Assembly (NCBI GenBank): GCA_035265665.1
Contig: DATFOK010000115.1
Coordinates: 1-24,062 of the forward strand
Direction: 5' to 3'
Length of the DNA: 24,062 bases
DNA from: DASUPK01 sp035265665
GTDB lineage: Bacteria; Actinomycetota; Thermoleophilia; Solirubrobacterales; 70-9
Shown: in pieces, positions 14,522-21,561 of the stretch
Layout: each line of letters begins with the position of its first letter
How positions within the stretch are numbered: position 1 is the first letter of the stretch
The notes under the pieces: generated by a model
What the model was told of the DNA's origin: nothing
Seen by the model: the letters and a program-made list of their open reading frames with translations, nothing else
The model's database searches: none
Program-made: the position numbers and the translations under genes

Positions 14522-15258
14522 CCGTCGCTGAGTACCCGGTTGCAGAAGTCCTCGAGGGCCGTTGCGAACTCGTCGCTTGCCGACGACGCTCGGCCGACGC
14601 TCGTCCTGTGCGCCTCGGGAAACGCGCGGATCGCATCCTCGTAGCCCTCAGCGGTGAACACCAGACATCCTTCGTGCTTGGCCAGTAGCAGCGGCACGTC
14701 GACTCGCCGGAGAAGCTCACCGATCGGCTCATCCTCGTCAATGTTCGTTTCCCAGACCCGAGAGGCAATATCCATCGGTGGAAACCGGGCCACGATCCGC
14801 TCGGAGGTCTCCTCGTCGAAGGCCCCCTGCGTGAACTGGGTCATCCCGTAGCGGACGAACGAGTCATAGTCGCTGCGCAGGAGCTGGGTCATCGCAGCCG
14901 TCACCTCATTGCTCACCGCCGGCCGCTGGCCGTCCCGCTCGTAACTGAGCGTGGCGTGGCCGAGCGCGAGGCCGAGCACCTGCTTTGGCCGCGCGTTAGC
15001 GACGCGCACGGCGGTTGCGGTACCCCAGGCATCCCCGGCCACGAAGTACGAATCCCAGTCTCGGTTCTCGACCTCCCGCAGCGCCCGCTGGACGACCATC
15101 TCGCGATCCAGGACCGTCGGATCGCCACTGGGCATCGGCTCGTGGCCAACACCGGGTGCGTCGAAAGTCGCAACCTCAGCCCACTTGGAAAGCCTCGGCG
15201 CGATGGTCCACTCCACCTCGGTGAACTGGGGACAGAGCAGCAGACGGGGACGAGGCAC
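14518..15258 (-). CDS. Alpha/beta-hydrolase fold protein lacking the usual nucleophile
   Basis: The 246-aa protein has the fold order: LLLCPQFTEVEW at the oxyanion strand, ATFDAPGVGHEP, then the nucleophile elbow YFVAGDAWGTATAVRVA. In the G-x-Nuc-x-G elbow (residues 75-79, GDAWG) the nucleophile position is Ala77 (codon GCC), not Ser, Asp or Cys. The later half has LLRRVDVPLLLAKHEGCLVF. Without a nucleophile it may be a binding protein, a lyase-like member or an inactive copy. The start is GTG at 15258 with MPRPRLLLC. It is the last gene of a minus-strand run, 39 nt after the ABC permease, and its stop overlaps FAD oxidase copy 2 by 4 bp. Confidence 0.82.
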   Translation of the reverse strand: MPRPRLLLCPQFTEVEWTIAPRLSKWAEVATFDAPGVGHEPMPSGDPTVLDREMVVQRALREVENRDWDSYFVAGDAWGTATAVRVANARPKQVLGLALGHATLSYERDGQRPAVSNEVTAAMTQLLRSDYDSFVRYGMTQFTQGAFDEETSERIVARFPPMDIASRVWETNIDEDEPIGELLRRVDVPLLLAKHEGCLVFTAEGYEDAIRAFPEAHRTSVGRASSASDEFATALEDFCNRVLSDG

Positions 15259-15297
15259 CGGTCCAATCTGTCACAGGAGACGCGATTCCGACAGCCG

Positions 15298-16080
15298 CTA
15301 AGGCTTCAACTTCCGGCCACTCGTGAAGAGCCACTGGCTCCACGCCAGCAGCGCGAGGCACATACCGGCGACCACCGCGAAGGCGATCCAGGGGCTCACG
15401 TCGGAGGTGCCGAGGAAGCCGTAGCGGATCGTCTCCACGACGTAGAAGAGCGGGTTCACGTGGGAGAGCTGCTCCCAGGGAGCTCCCAGGCGCGAGACGG
15501 AGTAGAAGACGCCGCCGAGGAACGTGAGCGGGAGGATGACGATGTTGTTGATGAAGCTGGTGTGGTCGAAGGTCTCGGCGTAGATGCCGACGATCGTGCC
15601 GAGGGCGCCGAAGCCGCAGACGAGCAGCAAGACGGCGACGATCAGGAGGGCGGGCTGGTCGACCGGCGCCCCGGTGATCGGGATCGCCAGGGCGGCGAGC
15701 CCGACACCGATGATCAGGGCGCGAAAGGCTCCCCCGATCAGGTAACCGAGGTTGACCTGCCAGTGGTGCATCGGAGCGGCGAGGACGTCGTCGATGAAGC
15801 GGTCGTTCCGGCCCTGGAAGATCGTCGAGGCGTTGTTGGAGTAGGCGGCCTGCGCCATCGCCATCGCGACCAAGCCGGGGACGATGAACACGTCGTAGTC
15901 CACGCCGGAGATCTGGTTGATCCGGTCGCCGAGGGAAAGCCCGAAGACGACGATGAAGAGCAGGGAGGAGACCACCGGCGCGAGCGTCGTCTGCGTCCAG
16001 AGGCGCAGGACGCGGTGGCACTCGCGTCTGGAGAGCCAGAGGAAGCCCTGCCAGGGGTTGGGCTGCGCGTGGTCGACCAT
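15298..16080 (-). CDS. ABC-2 type transporter permease (DrrB/NodJ-like)
   Basis: A 260-aa inner-membrane subunit with six predicted helices. Family signatures are present: LWTQTTLAPVVSSLLFIVVFG, a DRINQISGVDYDVFIVPGLVAMAMAQAAYSNNASTIFQGRNDRFIDDVLAAPM stretch broken into its usual segments, and the conserved ILPLTFLGGVFYSV followed by HVNPLFYVVETIRYGFLG. I use ATG 16080; in-frame TTG 16086 and GTG 16089 are alternatives. The likely ATPase partner is encoded at 18754-19548, 2.7 kb away on the same strand, instead of next door as usual. A TACTGT hexamer 7 nt before the ATG may give this gene its own start. Confidence 0.9.
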   Translation of the reverse strand: MVDHAQPNPWQGFLWLSRRECHRVLRLWTQTTLAPVVSSLLFIVVFGLSLGDRINQISGVDYDVFIVPGLVAMAMAQAAYSNNASTIFQGRNDRFIDDVLAAPMHHWQVNLGYLIGGAFRALIIGVGLAALAIPITGAPVDQPALLIVAVLLLVCGFGALGTIVGIYAETFDHTSFINNIVILPLTFLGGVFYSVSRLGAPWEQLSHVNPLFYVVETIRYGFLGTSDVSPWIAFAVVAGMCLALLAWSQWLFTSGRKLKP

Positions 16081-16087
16081 CGCCAAC

Positions 16088-16093
16088 ACAGTA
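16088..16093 (-). promoter_or_regulatory. -10-like hexamer for a leaderless start at 16080
   Basis: TACTGT on the minus strand ends 7 nt before the ATG of the ABC permease. It could supply independent transcription inside the minus-strand run. Confidence 0.35.
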
Positions 16094-16112
16094 GCCGTGG
16101 GCCTGTCCCGCG

Positions 16113-17027
16113 CTAGGCAGCCGCGCCAGTGAGGAGGACTACGACGCGCTCGCCGGTCAGCACTTCTTGATGCCGGGCTAGGGCGGCGACCCCGGCGGCC
16201 CCAGCCGGCTCCACCAGGGCCCCGACCGACTCGGCGATGAGCGCCATCGCGGCTCGGATGTGATCGTCGTCCACGAGGACGACCTCGTCGACCAACTCCA
16301 GAACCCGAGCCAGGGACTCGGGCACCGGGTCTGAGATCGCGAGCGCTCCGGCGATGGTCCCTTCGCCATGCATCGAGATCGGACGCCCGGCCGCGAAGCT
16401 ACGCGCCATCGCTGGAGCGCCGCTCGCGCACACGCCCACGACCCTGGTGTCCGGCTGGCGCGATTTCAGCCAGCGGGCAACGCCGCTGATCAGCGCTCCG
16501 TCGCCCAGCTGGATAACGGCCGTGTCGATCGGAGCCCCCGCGGCGAGCTCGACGCCGATCGTCCCCGCGCCCTCCGCGATGGTGGGATCCAGACCGTCGA
16601 CGACGAGCAGCCGGCCCTCGGCGGCGGCCGCGTATTCACGAGCCGCCGCTGGGGGCCGCTCATGCACCTCGACCTCGGCGCCGAGCACGCGCATCCGCGC
16701 CACCTTTCCCTCCGGGGCGCTCGGCGGGACGAAGATCTGGACCGACGCGCCACGCTCCCGCGCCGCGTACGCGAGCCCCTGCCCGAAGTTGCCGGCGGTC
16801 TCGCATACCCAGGTGAGAGTGGGATCGAGCTTCTGTGCCACGAGCGACGTGCCGCGGCCCTTGAAGCTGCCGATCGGGTTGAGCGTCTCGACCTTGACCA
16901 GTACCTCGCGCCCGAGTTCGTCGGAGAGCCGGTCGCTGACGAATTGAGGGGTGTTGAGGAAGACCGGATCGATCTCGTCGACGGCCGCCTCGATTCGCGT
17001 CAACGAGAGATCCATGCGGTCGCTCAC
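16113..17027 (-). CDS. PLP-dependent lyase, threonine/serine dehydratase-like
   Basis: A 304-aa fold-type II PLP enzyme. The Schiff-base lysine is Lys56 in NPIGSFKGRG. The asparagine loop is ETAGNFGQGLAYAA and a C-terminal segment reads VEPAGAAGVAAL. It probably eliminates ammonia from a hydroxy or related amino acid. The phosphate-binding loop, normally GGGGLISG, here reads GDGALISG, and the usual AGNH is AGNF. The true substrate may therefore not be threonine. The start GTG 17027 gives MSDRMDLSL; ATG 17015 is an alternative. It lies 14 nt after the VOC gene in the minus-strand run. Confidence 0.88.
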   Translation of the reverse strand: MSDRMDLSLTRIEAAVDEIDPVFLNTPQFVSDRLSDELGREVLVKVETLNPIGSFKGRGTSLVAQKLDPTLTWVCETAGNFGQGLAYAARERGASVQIFVPPSAPEGKVARMRVLGAEVEVHERPPAAAREYAAAAEGRLLVVDGLDPTIAEGAGTIGVELAAGAPIDTAVIQLGDGALISGVARWLKSRQPDTRVVGVCASGAPAMARSFAAGRPISMHGEGTIAGALAISDPVPESLARVLELVDEVVLVDDDHIRAAMALIAESVGALVEPAGAAGVAALARHQEVLTGERVVVLLTGAAA

Positions 17028-17041
17028 GCTACCCGGGGCCG

Positions 17042-17389
17042 CTAGCGCTGCCGGTGGGAGACCACGTTCACCATCGTTCCTCCCGGCTCTCTGAGCATGA
17101 AGCGGCGGACGCCCCACTCCTCGTCGCGGAGCGAATATGCGATTTCGTAGCCTTGCTCGACCGCGCGCGCGTGGACGGCATCGACATCGTCGACCCCGAC
17201 CGAGATCCCCGGCGCGGCCGGATCATCGTTGGCCACGATCGTCACCTGGGCGGAACGGTTGTCGGGCGAGACGACGGTCACCACCCAGCCCAGGTCCATG
17301 GCCGGCTCGAAGCCGAGCAGGCGCACGAAGAAATCCCGCGTCTCGTCCGGCCGGTCCGAGCGTAGGTTTGGAACAGCCCTCTCAATCAT
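17042..17389 (-). CDS. VOC (glyoxalase/bleomycin-resistance) family protein, 115 aa
   Basis: A single vicinal-oxygen-chelate domain made of two beta-alpha-beta-beta-beta units: MIERAVPNLRSDRPDETRDFFVRLLGFEPAMDLGWVVTV, then ISVGVDDVDAVHARAVEQGYEIAYSLRDEEWGVRRFMLREPGGTMVNVV. Members bind a divalent metal and act as dioxygenases, lyases or drug-binding proteins; no assignment is possible here. ATG 17389 is favoured over 17395 because GGAGG is 6 nt before the former and abuts the latter. The start lies inside the end of the arginase-like gene (overlap 8 bp), so translation is coupled. Confidence 0.88.
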   Translation of the reverse strand: MIERAVPNLRSDRPDETRDFFVRLLGFEPAMDLGWVVTVVSPDNRSAQVTIVANDDPAAPGISVGVDDVDAVHARAVEQGYEIAYSLRDEEWGVRRFMLREPGGTMVNVVSHRQR

Positions 17390-18326
17390 CGTCATCCTCC
17401 AGTTCGCTGACGCCCGAGCCCGTGAGCCCGGAGGCGAGGTCGCGGGCGAGGCGCTCGATCGAGCCTGCGCCCTCCTCTACGTGGTTCGGGTTGAGCTCGG
17501 TGACCGTCACCCCGGCGAGGGCGGGCGAGGCGAGCAACACCGCCAGCGCGGCCGCCGCCTCCTCGTAGGCGATCCCCTCGTTGCGGCCTGGGTTCTCTGA
17601 GAGGGGGGTGTCGGTGAAGTCCACCACGTCGACGTCGAAGTGGACGAGGAAGCGATCGACGCGGGAGGTGAGCGACGCGAGCGTCCTGCTCGCCGCGCCT
17701 TCAGGGTCGACGCGGACCTCATCGACCGAAATCGTCTCGAGCCCAAGGCGCGCGATCGTCTCGCGTTCGTGCGGCCTCGCCTGCTCGGGTCCCCAACCGA
17801 GCAGGATCACCTGCTCGGGGGCGAGCAGCGGCGCCCGCGGGCCGGCCTCGACCAGCTCCCGCTCGGCGCCCTCCTCGCCCAGCATGTGGGCCATCCCCAT
17901 CCAGTCGAGGGCGCCAGGCGGCGCGCTCGCCGGGACATTGAGGTCGGCGTGGAGGTCGAAGTAGATGAGGCCGACGCCGTCGGCGCTCTCCGCGTGCCCG
18001 GCGACGGTGCCGACTCCGACGGTGCAGTCGCCGCCCAGGACCAGGGTGATCTCTCCGGCGAGGGTTGACTCGACCACCCGCGCCGCGGTGTCGTCGACGA
18101 TCTCCACCACCCACGGCAGGTTCTGAGCGTGCGGGCGCTTCCGGTCCGGGCGCCAGCGCCAGACGTCACGGTCGCCGTAGTCGCTCACCTCGATCCCGCC
18201 GTCGCGAAGCAGCGCGACCAGGGCGGCATCGCGCAGCGCGGCCGGCGCCTGCTCCTGGCCGGGCGCGAAGGCACCGGCGCTGGTCGGGACGCCGATCACC
18301 CCAACCTTGCGGCCGTCGTCGCTCAT
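17382..18326 (-). CDS. Arginase-fold (ureohydrolase family) protein with altered metal site
   Basis: The 314-aa protein has the family motifs at the positions expected from animal arginase: GGDCT (Cys101), DLHADLN (Asp124, His126, Asp128), FDVDVVD (Asp231, Asp233) and TELNP (Glu277). Canonical arginase has His at the first position; here it is Cys. The catalytic His141 region (HGxP) reads MGMA, so that histidine is also missing. Five of six metal ligands remain. It could be a ureohydrolase acting on another guanidine or amidine, or have another activity. ATG 18326 begins MSDDGRKVGVIGVP, and a -10-like TAGTGT ends 8 nt before it. It is the first gene of a minus-strand run through 14518. Confidence 0.88.
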   Translation of the reverse strand: MSDDGRKVGVIGVPTSAGAFAPGQEQAPAALRDAALVALLRDGGIEVSDYGDRDVWRWRPDRKRPHAQNLPWVVEIVDDTAARVVESTLAGEITLVLGGDCTVGVGTVAGHAESADGVGLIYFDLHADLNVPASAPPGALDWMGMAHMLGEEGAERELVEAGPRAPLLAPEQVILLGWGPEQARPHERETIARLGLETISVDEVRVDPEGAASRTLASLTSRVDRFLVHFDVDVVDFTDTPLSENPGRNEGIAYEEAAAALAVLLASPALAGVTVTELNPNHVEEGAGSIERLARDLASGLTGSGVSELEDDDD

Positions 18327-18334
18327 CCCGAGAC

Positions 18335-18340
18335 ACACTA
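18335..18340 (-). promoter_or_regulatory. -10-like hexamer upstream of the arginase-like gene
   Basis: TAGTGT on the minus strand ends 8 nt before the ATG at 18326. It is a candidate promoter for the five-gene run with a one- or two-base leader. Confidence 0.4.
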
Positions 18341-18362
18341 GCCAGGCCTTTGCGCGGGCCCG

Positions 18363-18368
18363 TAGGAT
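18363..18368 (+). promoter_or_regulatory. -10-like hexamer for a leaderless start at 18375
   Basis: TAGGAT ends 6 nt before the GTG of the SnoaL-like gene and no Shine-Dalgarno is visible. The divergent hexamer for the arginase-like gene lies only 22 bp away. Confidence 0.45.
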
Positions 18369-18374
18369 CGGCGC

Positions 18375-18776
18375 GTGACTCGCGAGGAGGTGAACCGCTG
18401 GCTCGGGCGCTACATCGAGGCCTGGAAGACCTACGACCGCGAGCAGGTCGAGGCGCTCTTCGCGGAGGACATCAGCTACCGCTACCACCCATACGACGAC
18501 CCGATCGAGGGGCGCGACGCCGTGGTCGAGTCCTGGCTGGAGGCTGGGGAGCTCGAGGGCGCCTCGGGTCGAGACGAGCCCGGGACCTACGACGCCTTCT
18601 ACCGCGTGGTGGCCGCGGACGGCGACATGGCGGTCGCCATCGGATCCAGCTCCTACAAGGACTCGCCAGACGGACCGGTCGCGCGGATCTACGACAACTG
18701 CTTCGTGATGCGCTTCGACTCCGAGGGCCGCTGCCGCGAGTTCACCGAGTGGTTCATGAAGAGGCCGAGCCCGTAG
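18375..18776 (+). CDS. SnoaL/NTF2-like protein, 133 aa
   Basis: The fold is shown by VNRWLGRYIEAWKTYDREQVEALFAEDISYRYHPYDDPIEGRDAVVESW, then GTYDAFYRVVAADGDMAVAIGSSSYKD, and ARIYDNCFVMRFDSEGRCREFTEWFMKRP. This looks like a nuclear-transport-factor-2-type small protein common in actinobacteria. The GTG at 18375 is preceded by a -10 hexamer at leaderless spacing. Its last 23 bp overlap the end of the convergent ABC ATPase gene. It stands alone on the plus strand between two same-strand ABC-related blocks, and looks like an insertion between them. Confidence 0.85.
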   Translation: MTREEVNRWLGRYIEAWKTYDREQVEALFAEDISYRYHPYDDPIEGRDAVVESWLEAGELEGASGRDEPGTYDAFYRVVAADGDMAVAIGSSSYKDSPDGPVARIYDNCFVMRFDSEGRCREFTEWFMKRPSP

Positions 18777-19548
18777 GGGCGGTCGCCTCCTCGGTCTGCT
18801 CGACGACACGCCGCCCGGCGGCGACGGTCTTCATGTAGACGTCCTCCAGGGTGGCGGCGTCGAACGTCTCCTTGAGTCCGGCGGCAGTGTCGCGGGCCAT
18901 GATCCGGCCGCCGCCGATCAGCGCGATCTCCTCGCAGAGCGCCTCGGCCTCCTCGAGGTAATGGGTGGTGAGCAGGATCGTCGTGCCGCGCTCGTGCAGC
19001 CGGCGGATGTAGCGCCAGAGCTCGTGGCGGAGCTCGAGGTCGACGCCCGCCGTCGGCTCGTCGAGGATCACCAAGCGCGGTTCATGGAGCAGGGCCCTGG
19101 CGAGCAGGAGGCGGCGGCGCATCCCGCCGGAGAGCTTGGGAGCGCGGACGTCGCGCTTGGCGCGCAAATCGAAGACGTCGATCATCTCCTCGGCCCGCTC
19201 CGCGGCCGCCGCGCCGCTCATCCCGTAATAGCCGCCGTGGTAGACGAGCGTCTCGAAGACGGTCAGGAAGCGGTCGAGGTTGGGCTCCTGCTCGGCGATC
19301 CCGATCAGCCGCCGCGCCTCCATCGAGCCGCCGGGGTGGTCGAAGACCGAGATCTCGCCGTCGGTCAGCCGGATCAGGTTGCAGACCGCGCTGATCAGCG
19401 TGGTCTTGCCGGCGCCGTTCGGGCCGAGCAGTCCGAAGAAGCTGCCGGCCGGCACCTCGAGATCGAGCGCGTCGAGCGCGAGGGTGCCGTCGTCGTAGCG
19501 CTTGGTGATGCCGCGCAGCGAGAGGGCGGGGGTGGAGGAAGCCTCCAT
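18754..19548 (-). CDS. ABC transporter ATP-binding protein (DrrA-like)
   Basis: The 264-aa ATPase has Walker A GPNGAGKTT (42-50), signature LSGGM (139-143), Walker B LVILDEPTAGVD (159-170) and switch His196 in TTHYLEEAE. The arrangement matches the DrrA/ABC-2 drug and lipid exporter class. It should pair with an ABC-2 permease; the nearest is at 15298-16080 on the same strand, separated by four genes. The ATG at 19548 is preceded by GGGGA. Its 3' end overlaps the convergent SnoaL-like gene by 23 bp. Confidence 0.93.
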   Translation of the reverse strand: MEASSTPALSLRGITKRYDDGTLALDALDLEVPAGSFFGLLGPNGAGKTTLISAVCNLIRLTDGEISVFDHPGGSMEARRLIGIAEQEPNLDRFLTVFETLVYHGGYYGMSGAAAAERAEEMIDVFDLRAKRDVRAPKLSGGMRRRLLLARALLHEPRLVILDEPTAGVDLELRHELWRYIRRLHERGTTILLTTHYLEEAEALCEEIALIGGGRIMARDTAAGLKETFDAATLEDVYMKTVAAGRRVVEQTEEATAPTGSASS

Positions 19549-19586
19549 GTCCCCATGATTGCGAAGCGGCCGCGCGGACCAGGTTC

Positions 19587-19660
19587 ATCAAAAGGGGCAT
19601 ATCCATCAGCCCCTCCGCGGCGCTCACTCTCCTAACGGAGCTGGACTTATCGAAAGGGGC
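19587..19660 (+). repeat. Direct repeat and small hairpin between ATPase and 102-aa gene
   Basis: ATCAAAAGGGGC (19587-19598) and ATCGAAAGGGGC (19649-19660) match at 11 of 12 bases, 62 bp apart. The first copy forms a 6-bp hairpin, AGGGGC (19593-19598) with GCCCCT (19609-19614). The second copy supplies the Shine-Dalgarno of the next gene. Apart from these the 117-bp divergent region holds nothing I recognise. Confidence 0.4.
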
Positions 19661-19665
19661 GAGGG

Positions 19666-19974
19666 ATGGAGATGAAGAACGCGGAGCTGACCGACTTCTG
19701 CCTGCTGATCGTGCCCAGCGGCAGTGCCGCCAGGCAGGCGAGGGAGGCCGTACGGGACCGCTTCACGTTTCTCCCGGACGGGATTCGCGGGGATCTCGCC
19801 GCTGCCGTCGCCGAGCGGGTGCAGAACCTGTCCGATCGTCCCTTGCACCATTTGATTGCCGTGACGATCGCGGTTGAGCCCGACGCGATCCACGGCTCGG
19901 TAACCCAACGGGACGAGCCTGGCGAGGGGAGCGACGAGTCCCGGTTCGTGATCCCGCTCGGGACGCCGGCCTGA
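19666..19974 (+). CDS. Hypothetical protein, 102 aa
   Basis: The ATG at 19666 follows AAAGGGG by 6 nt; a second in-frame ATG lies two codons later. The product is soluble and mildly acidic: ELTDFCLLIVPSGSAARQAREAVRDRF, FLPDGIRGDLAAAVAERVQNL, HHLIAVTIAVEPDAIHG, ending in FVIPLGTPA. The pattern suggests a helix-strand mixed small domain. Codon use looks like that of its neighbours, so I take it as a real gene, but I recognise no family. It is convergent with the exported protein gene, 21 bp away. Confidence 0.6.
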   Translation: MEMKNAELTDFCLLIVPSGSAARQAREAVRDRFTFLPDGIRGDLAAAVAERVQNLSDRPLHHLIAVTIAVEPDAIHGSVTQRDEPGEGSDESRFVIPLGTPA

Positions 19975-19995
19975 GCGGGGATCGAAGTCTTGCGC

Positions 19996-20571
19996 TCAGC
20001 AGTGAGCTGAAATCGGCAGATAGCCCCAGCCGACGGACGCCGTGTAAGCGTGGCCGGCTTCCGTCGGCCCGAGGACGGCCGTATAGCGCCCACCACCCAG
20101 GCCGGTGTCGATCAGGGTGACGTTGGCCGACGGACCGGAGACGTAGCAGACCAGGTACCCGACCCTCCGGCCTGAGGGGTCCTCGAAGGTCTCCGGACCG
20201 AATCCATCGGTGTCATTCCCCGAGTGATTCGCGCCGGGGATCCCGTTGACGATCGTCCCGCCCTTCAGACCAGCGTGACGTCGGTTGATGTCGTAGATCT
20301 GGAGGTCGATGTCCGCAGTCGAATCCCAGGTAACCGTCACCGTACGAGGAACGGCCGGGAATGAAGAGCGGCGGCCTTTGCGCTTCTTGCAAGGGGAGCC
20401 CCTCTTGCGCTTCTTCTTGCACGCTTTGCTGCGCTTCGCCTTTGAATCCGCCGCATGGGCCGTTCCGCTTGCTCCGTGCGCCGCCGGTGAATCGATGAGG
20501 AGGCATGCGCAGGCGAACGCCATGATCACTGCAACCAGAAACCTGAGACCCCCAACCCGCGTCAAAGACAT
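19996..20571 (-). CDS. Exported protein with basic Cys-containing linker and beta-sandwich domain, 191 aa
   Basis: A signal peptide spans about residues 1-40 (basic MSLTRVGGLR, then hydrophobic FLVAVIMAFACACLLI, likely cleavage after AHGA or TAHA). A linker of about 41-70 holds many Lys/Arg and two cysteines (C51, C61). Then comes a beta-rich domain: TVTVTWDSTADIDLQIYD resembles the start of a PPC or DUF2135-type domain, and the end reads HAYTASVGWGYLPISAHC. The Lys/Arg-Cys linker is, in my experience, frequent in Solirubrobacterales exported proteins. It may bind cell-surface polyanions. ATG 20571 is preceded by TACCGT, 7 nt away, with no Shine-Dalgarno. Confidence 0.78.
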   Translation of the reverse strand: MSLTRVGGLRFLVAVIMAFACACLLIDSPAAHGASGTAHAADSKAKRSKACKKKRKRGSPCKKRKGRRSSFPAVPRTVTVTWDSTADIDLQIYDINRRHAGLKGGTIVNGIPGANHSGNDTDGFGPETFEDPSGRRVGYLVCYVSGPSANVTLIDTGLGGGRYTAVLGPTEAGHAYTASVGWGYLPISAHC

Positions 20572-20578
20572 CGATGGA

Positions 20579-20584
20579 ACGGTA
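20579..20584 (-). promoter_or_regulatory. -10-like hexamer for the exported protein gene
   Basis: TACCGT on the minus strand ends 7 nt before the ATG at 20571, at the spacing expected of a leaderless transcript. The rest of the 122-bp gap up to 20693 shows nothing I can name. Confidence 0.35.
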
Positions 20585-20693
20585 CGGCTCGCATCGCTGC
20601 CCGGCATCGGTACTTGTCCACATCGAGAGCGGGGGTTTTCTCCGCGAACGAGCGTCCAACGCGGTTCACCCCCTCCCTGATTGTGATTGCGAT

Positions 20694-21005
20694 TCAGATG
20701 CCCGGGCCCGCCTGCTCGACCTCGAGCAGCGCGACCTCGCAATGCTGGACGGTCGCGCTCTCGCCGGGTGCCATGACCTCCTCGCGAACGCGGATCGCCT
20801 CGTCCTCGCTCTCCCGCAAAGCCTTTTCGTCCTCCCACAGCGAGATCACAGTGATCGTCCCGCTCGCCCGATCGGTCAGGAAGATGACGCCCTTCATCCC
20901 CTCGGTCTGGCCGGGCTCGGTCGGCAGCACGTGCTTCTTCTGCTGCAGGTTCTCCTCGAGGTCCTCGGGCGACCCGCCCTCATATCGCGTCACGCGCGCA
21001 TGCAT
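20694..21005 (-). CDS. ABM-like dimeric alpha/beta-barrel protein, 103 aa
   Basis: The protein reads MHARVTRYEGGSPEDLEENLQQ, GMKGVIFLTDRASGTITVISLWEDEKALRESEDEAIRVREEV, then VQHCEVALLEVEQAG. This strand-helix-strand pattern matches the antibiotic-biosynthesis-monooxygenase/EthD-like ferredoxin-fold barrel, whose members act as homodimers; many lack known activity. The ATG at 21005 has AGGAG 6 nt upstream. It stands in the minus direction ahead of the exported-protein gene. The first part of the 179-bp gap to 21184 carries a CATTAT hexamer (21112-21117) reading rightward. Confidence 0.78.
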   Translation of the reverse strand: MHARVTRYEGGSPEDLEENLQQKKHVLPTEPGQTEGMKGVIFLTDRASGTITVISLWEDEKALRESEDEAIRVREEVMAPGESATVQHCEVALLEVEQAGPGI

Positions 21006-21184
21006 CGCGGCTCCTCTCAGCTCGCGGTTGGCAGAAGCTCGGACCCTAGTCGAGGTGCTCGATTCCGCCGGCTTGGTGTATCGAGCCCGGAACCGGGTAG
21101 GGGTAACCTGGCATTATCGCTCGGCGGCCTGAAGCCCTCTCCCTCGTGCGATCCCATCGAAGAGGGCGGAAGTGGGGCGAACGA

Positions 21185-21532
21185 GTGACCGGATCCGAGT
21201 GGACCTGTGCGCGCTGTGGGGTGACGGCGAGCTTCATGCCTGGAGCGGTCGATCCGGGCGGGTTGCCAGCCAACTGGGAAGCGTTGAACGGCATCAGCTA
21301 CTGCCTCGGCTGCCTGCGCAAGCTGGCGGGCGAAGCGAAGGCCGCAGCGCTCTCAGATGATGATTCGCCGGCTGACCGCGTGCGGGCCGACGCCGAGGGG
21401 CGGATCGAGTTCGAGCTGGGTCGCGATGCCGACCGCTGCGACACCCGCATCGCCCGGGCATCCGGCACCAACGTGCTCCTGGTGAGGCAGATCCGCGAGC
21501 GACTCGGCGTCTATCCCACGCGTCCCGTCTGA
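21185..21532 (+). CDS. Zinc-ribbon / helix-turn-helix small protein, 115 aa
   Basis: Two CxxC pairs (Cys8-Cys11 in WTCARCG, Cys40-Cys43 in YCLGCL) form a zinc ribbon. The C-terminal half looks like a small winged-helix or HTH segment: EGRIEFELGRDADRCDTRIARASGTNVLLVRQIRERLGVYP. The combination suggests DNA or RNA binding. I chose GTG 21185 (MTGSEWTCARCG) because a GGGG stretch lies 7 nt upstream; an upstream in-frame GTG at 21146 adds a basic 13-residue leader. The gene ends 29 bp before the PYROXD2-like gene on the same strand. Confidence 0.7.
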   Translation: MTGSEWTCARCGVTASFMPGAVDPGGLPANWEALNGISYCLGCLRKLAGEAKAAALSDDDSPADRVRADAEGRIEFELGRDADRCDTRIARASGTNVLLVRQIRERLGVYPTRPV

Positions 21533-21548
21533 CCGTAGCTCCCAGAGG

Positions 21549-21554
21549 TAGGGT
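21549..21554 (+). promoter_or_regulatory. -10-like hexamer for the PYROXD2-like gene
   Basis: TAGGGT ends 7 nt before the ATG at 21562. The intervening GAGGGCC could also act as a weak Shine-Dalgarno, so this site is ambiguous. Confidence 0.35.
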
Positions 21555-21561
21555 GAGGGCC

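Noticed and set aside
15269..15292. Exact TGTCACA as a second ECF41 promoter
   Set aside because: CGTC is absent at the required 16-17 nt spacing, and it does not face a gene start.
21086..21097. CCCGG-AA-CCGGG palindrome as an operator
   Set aside because: Five-bp GC arms are expected by chance here and no promoter lines up with it.
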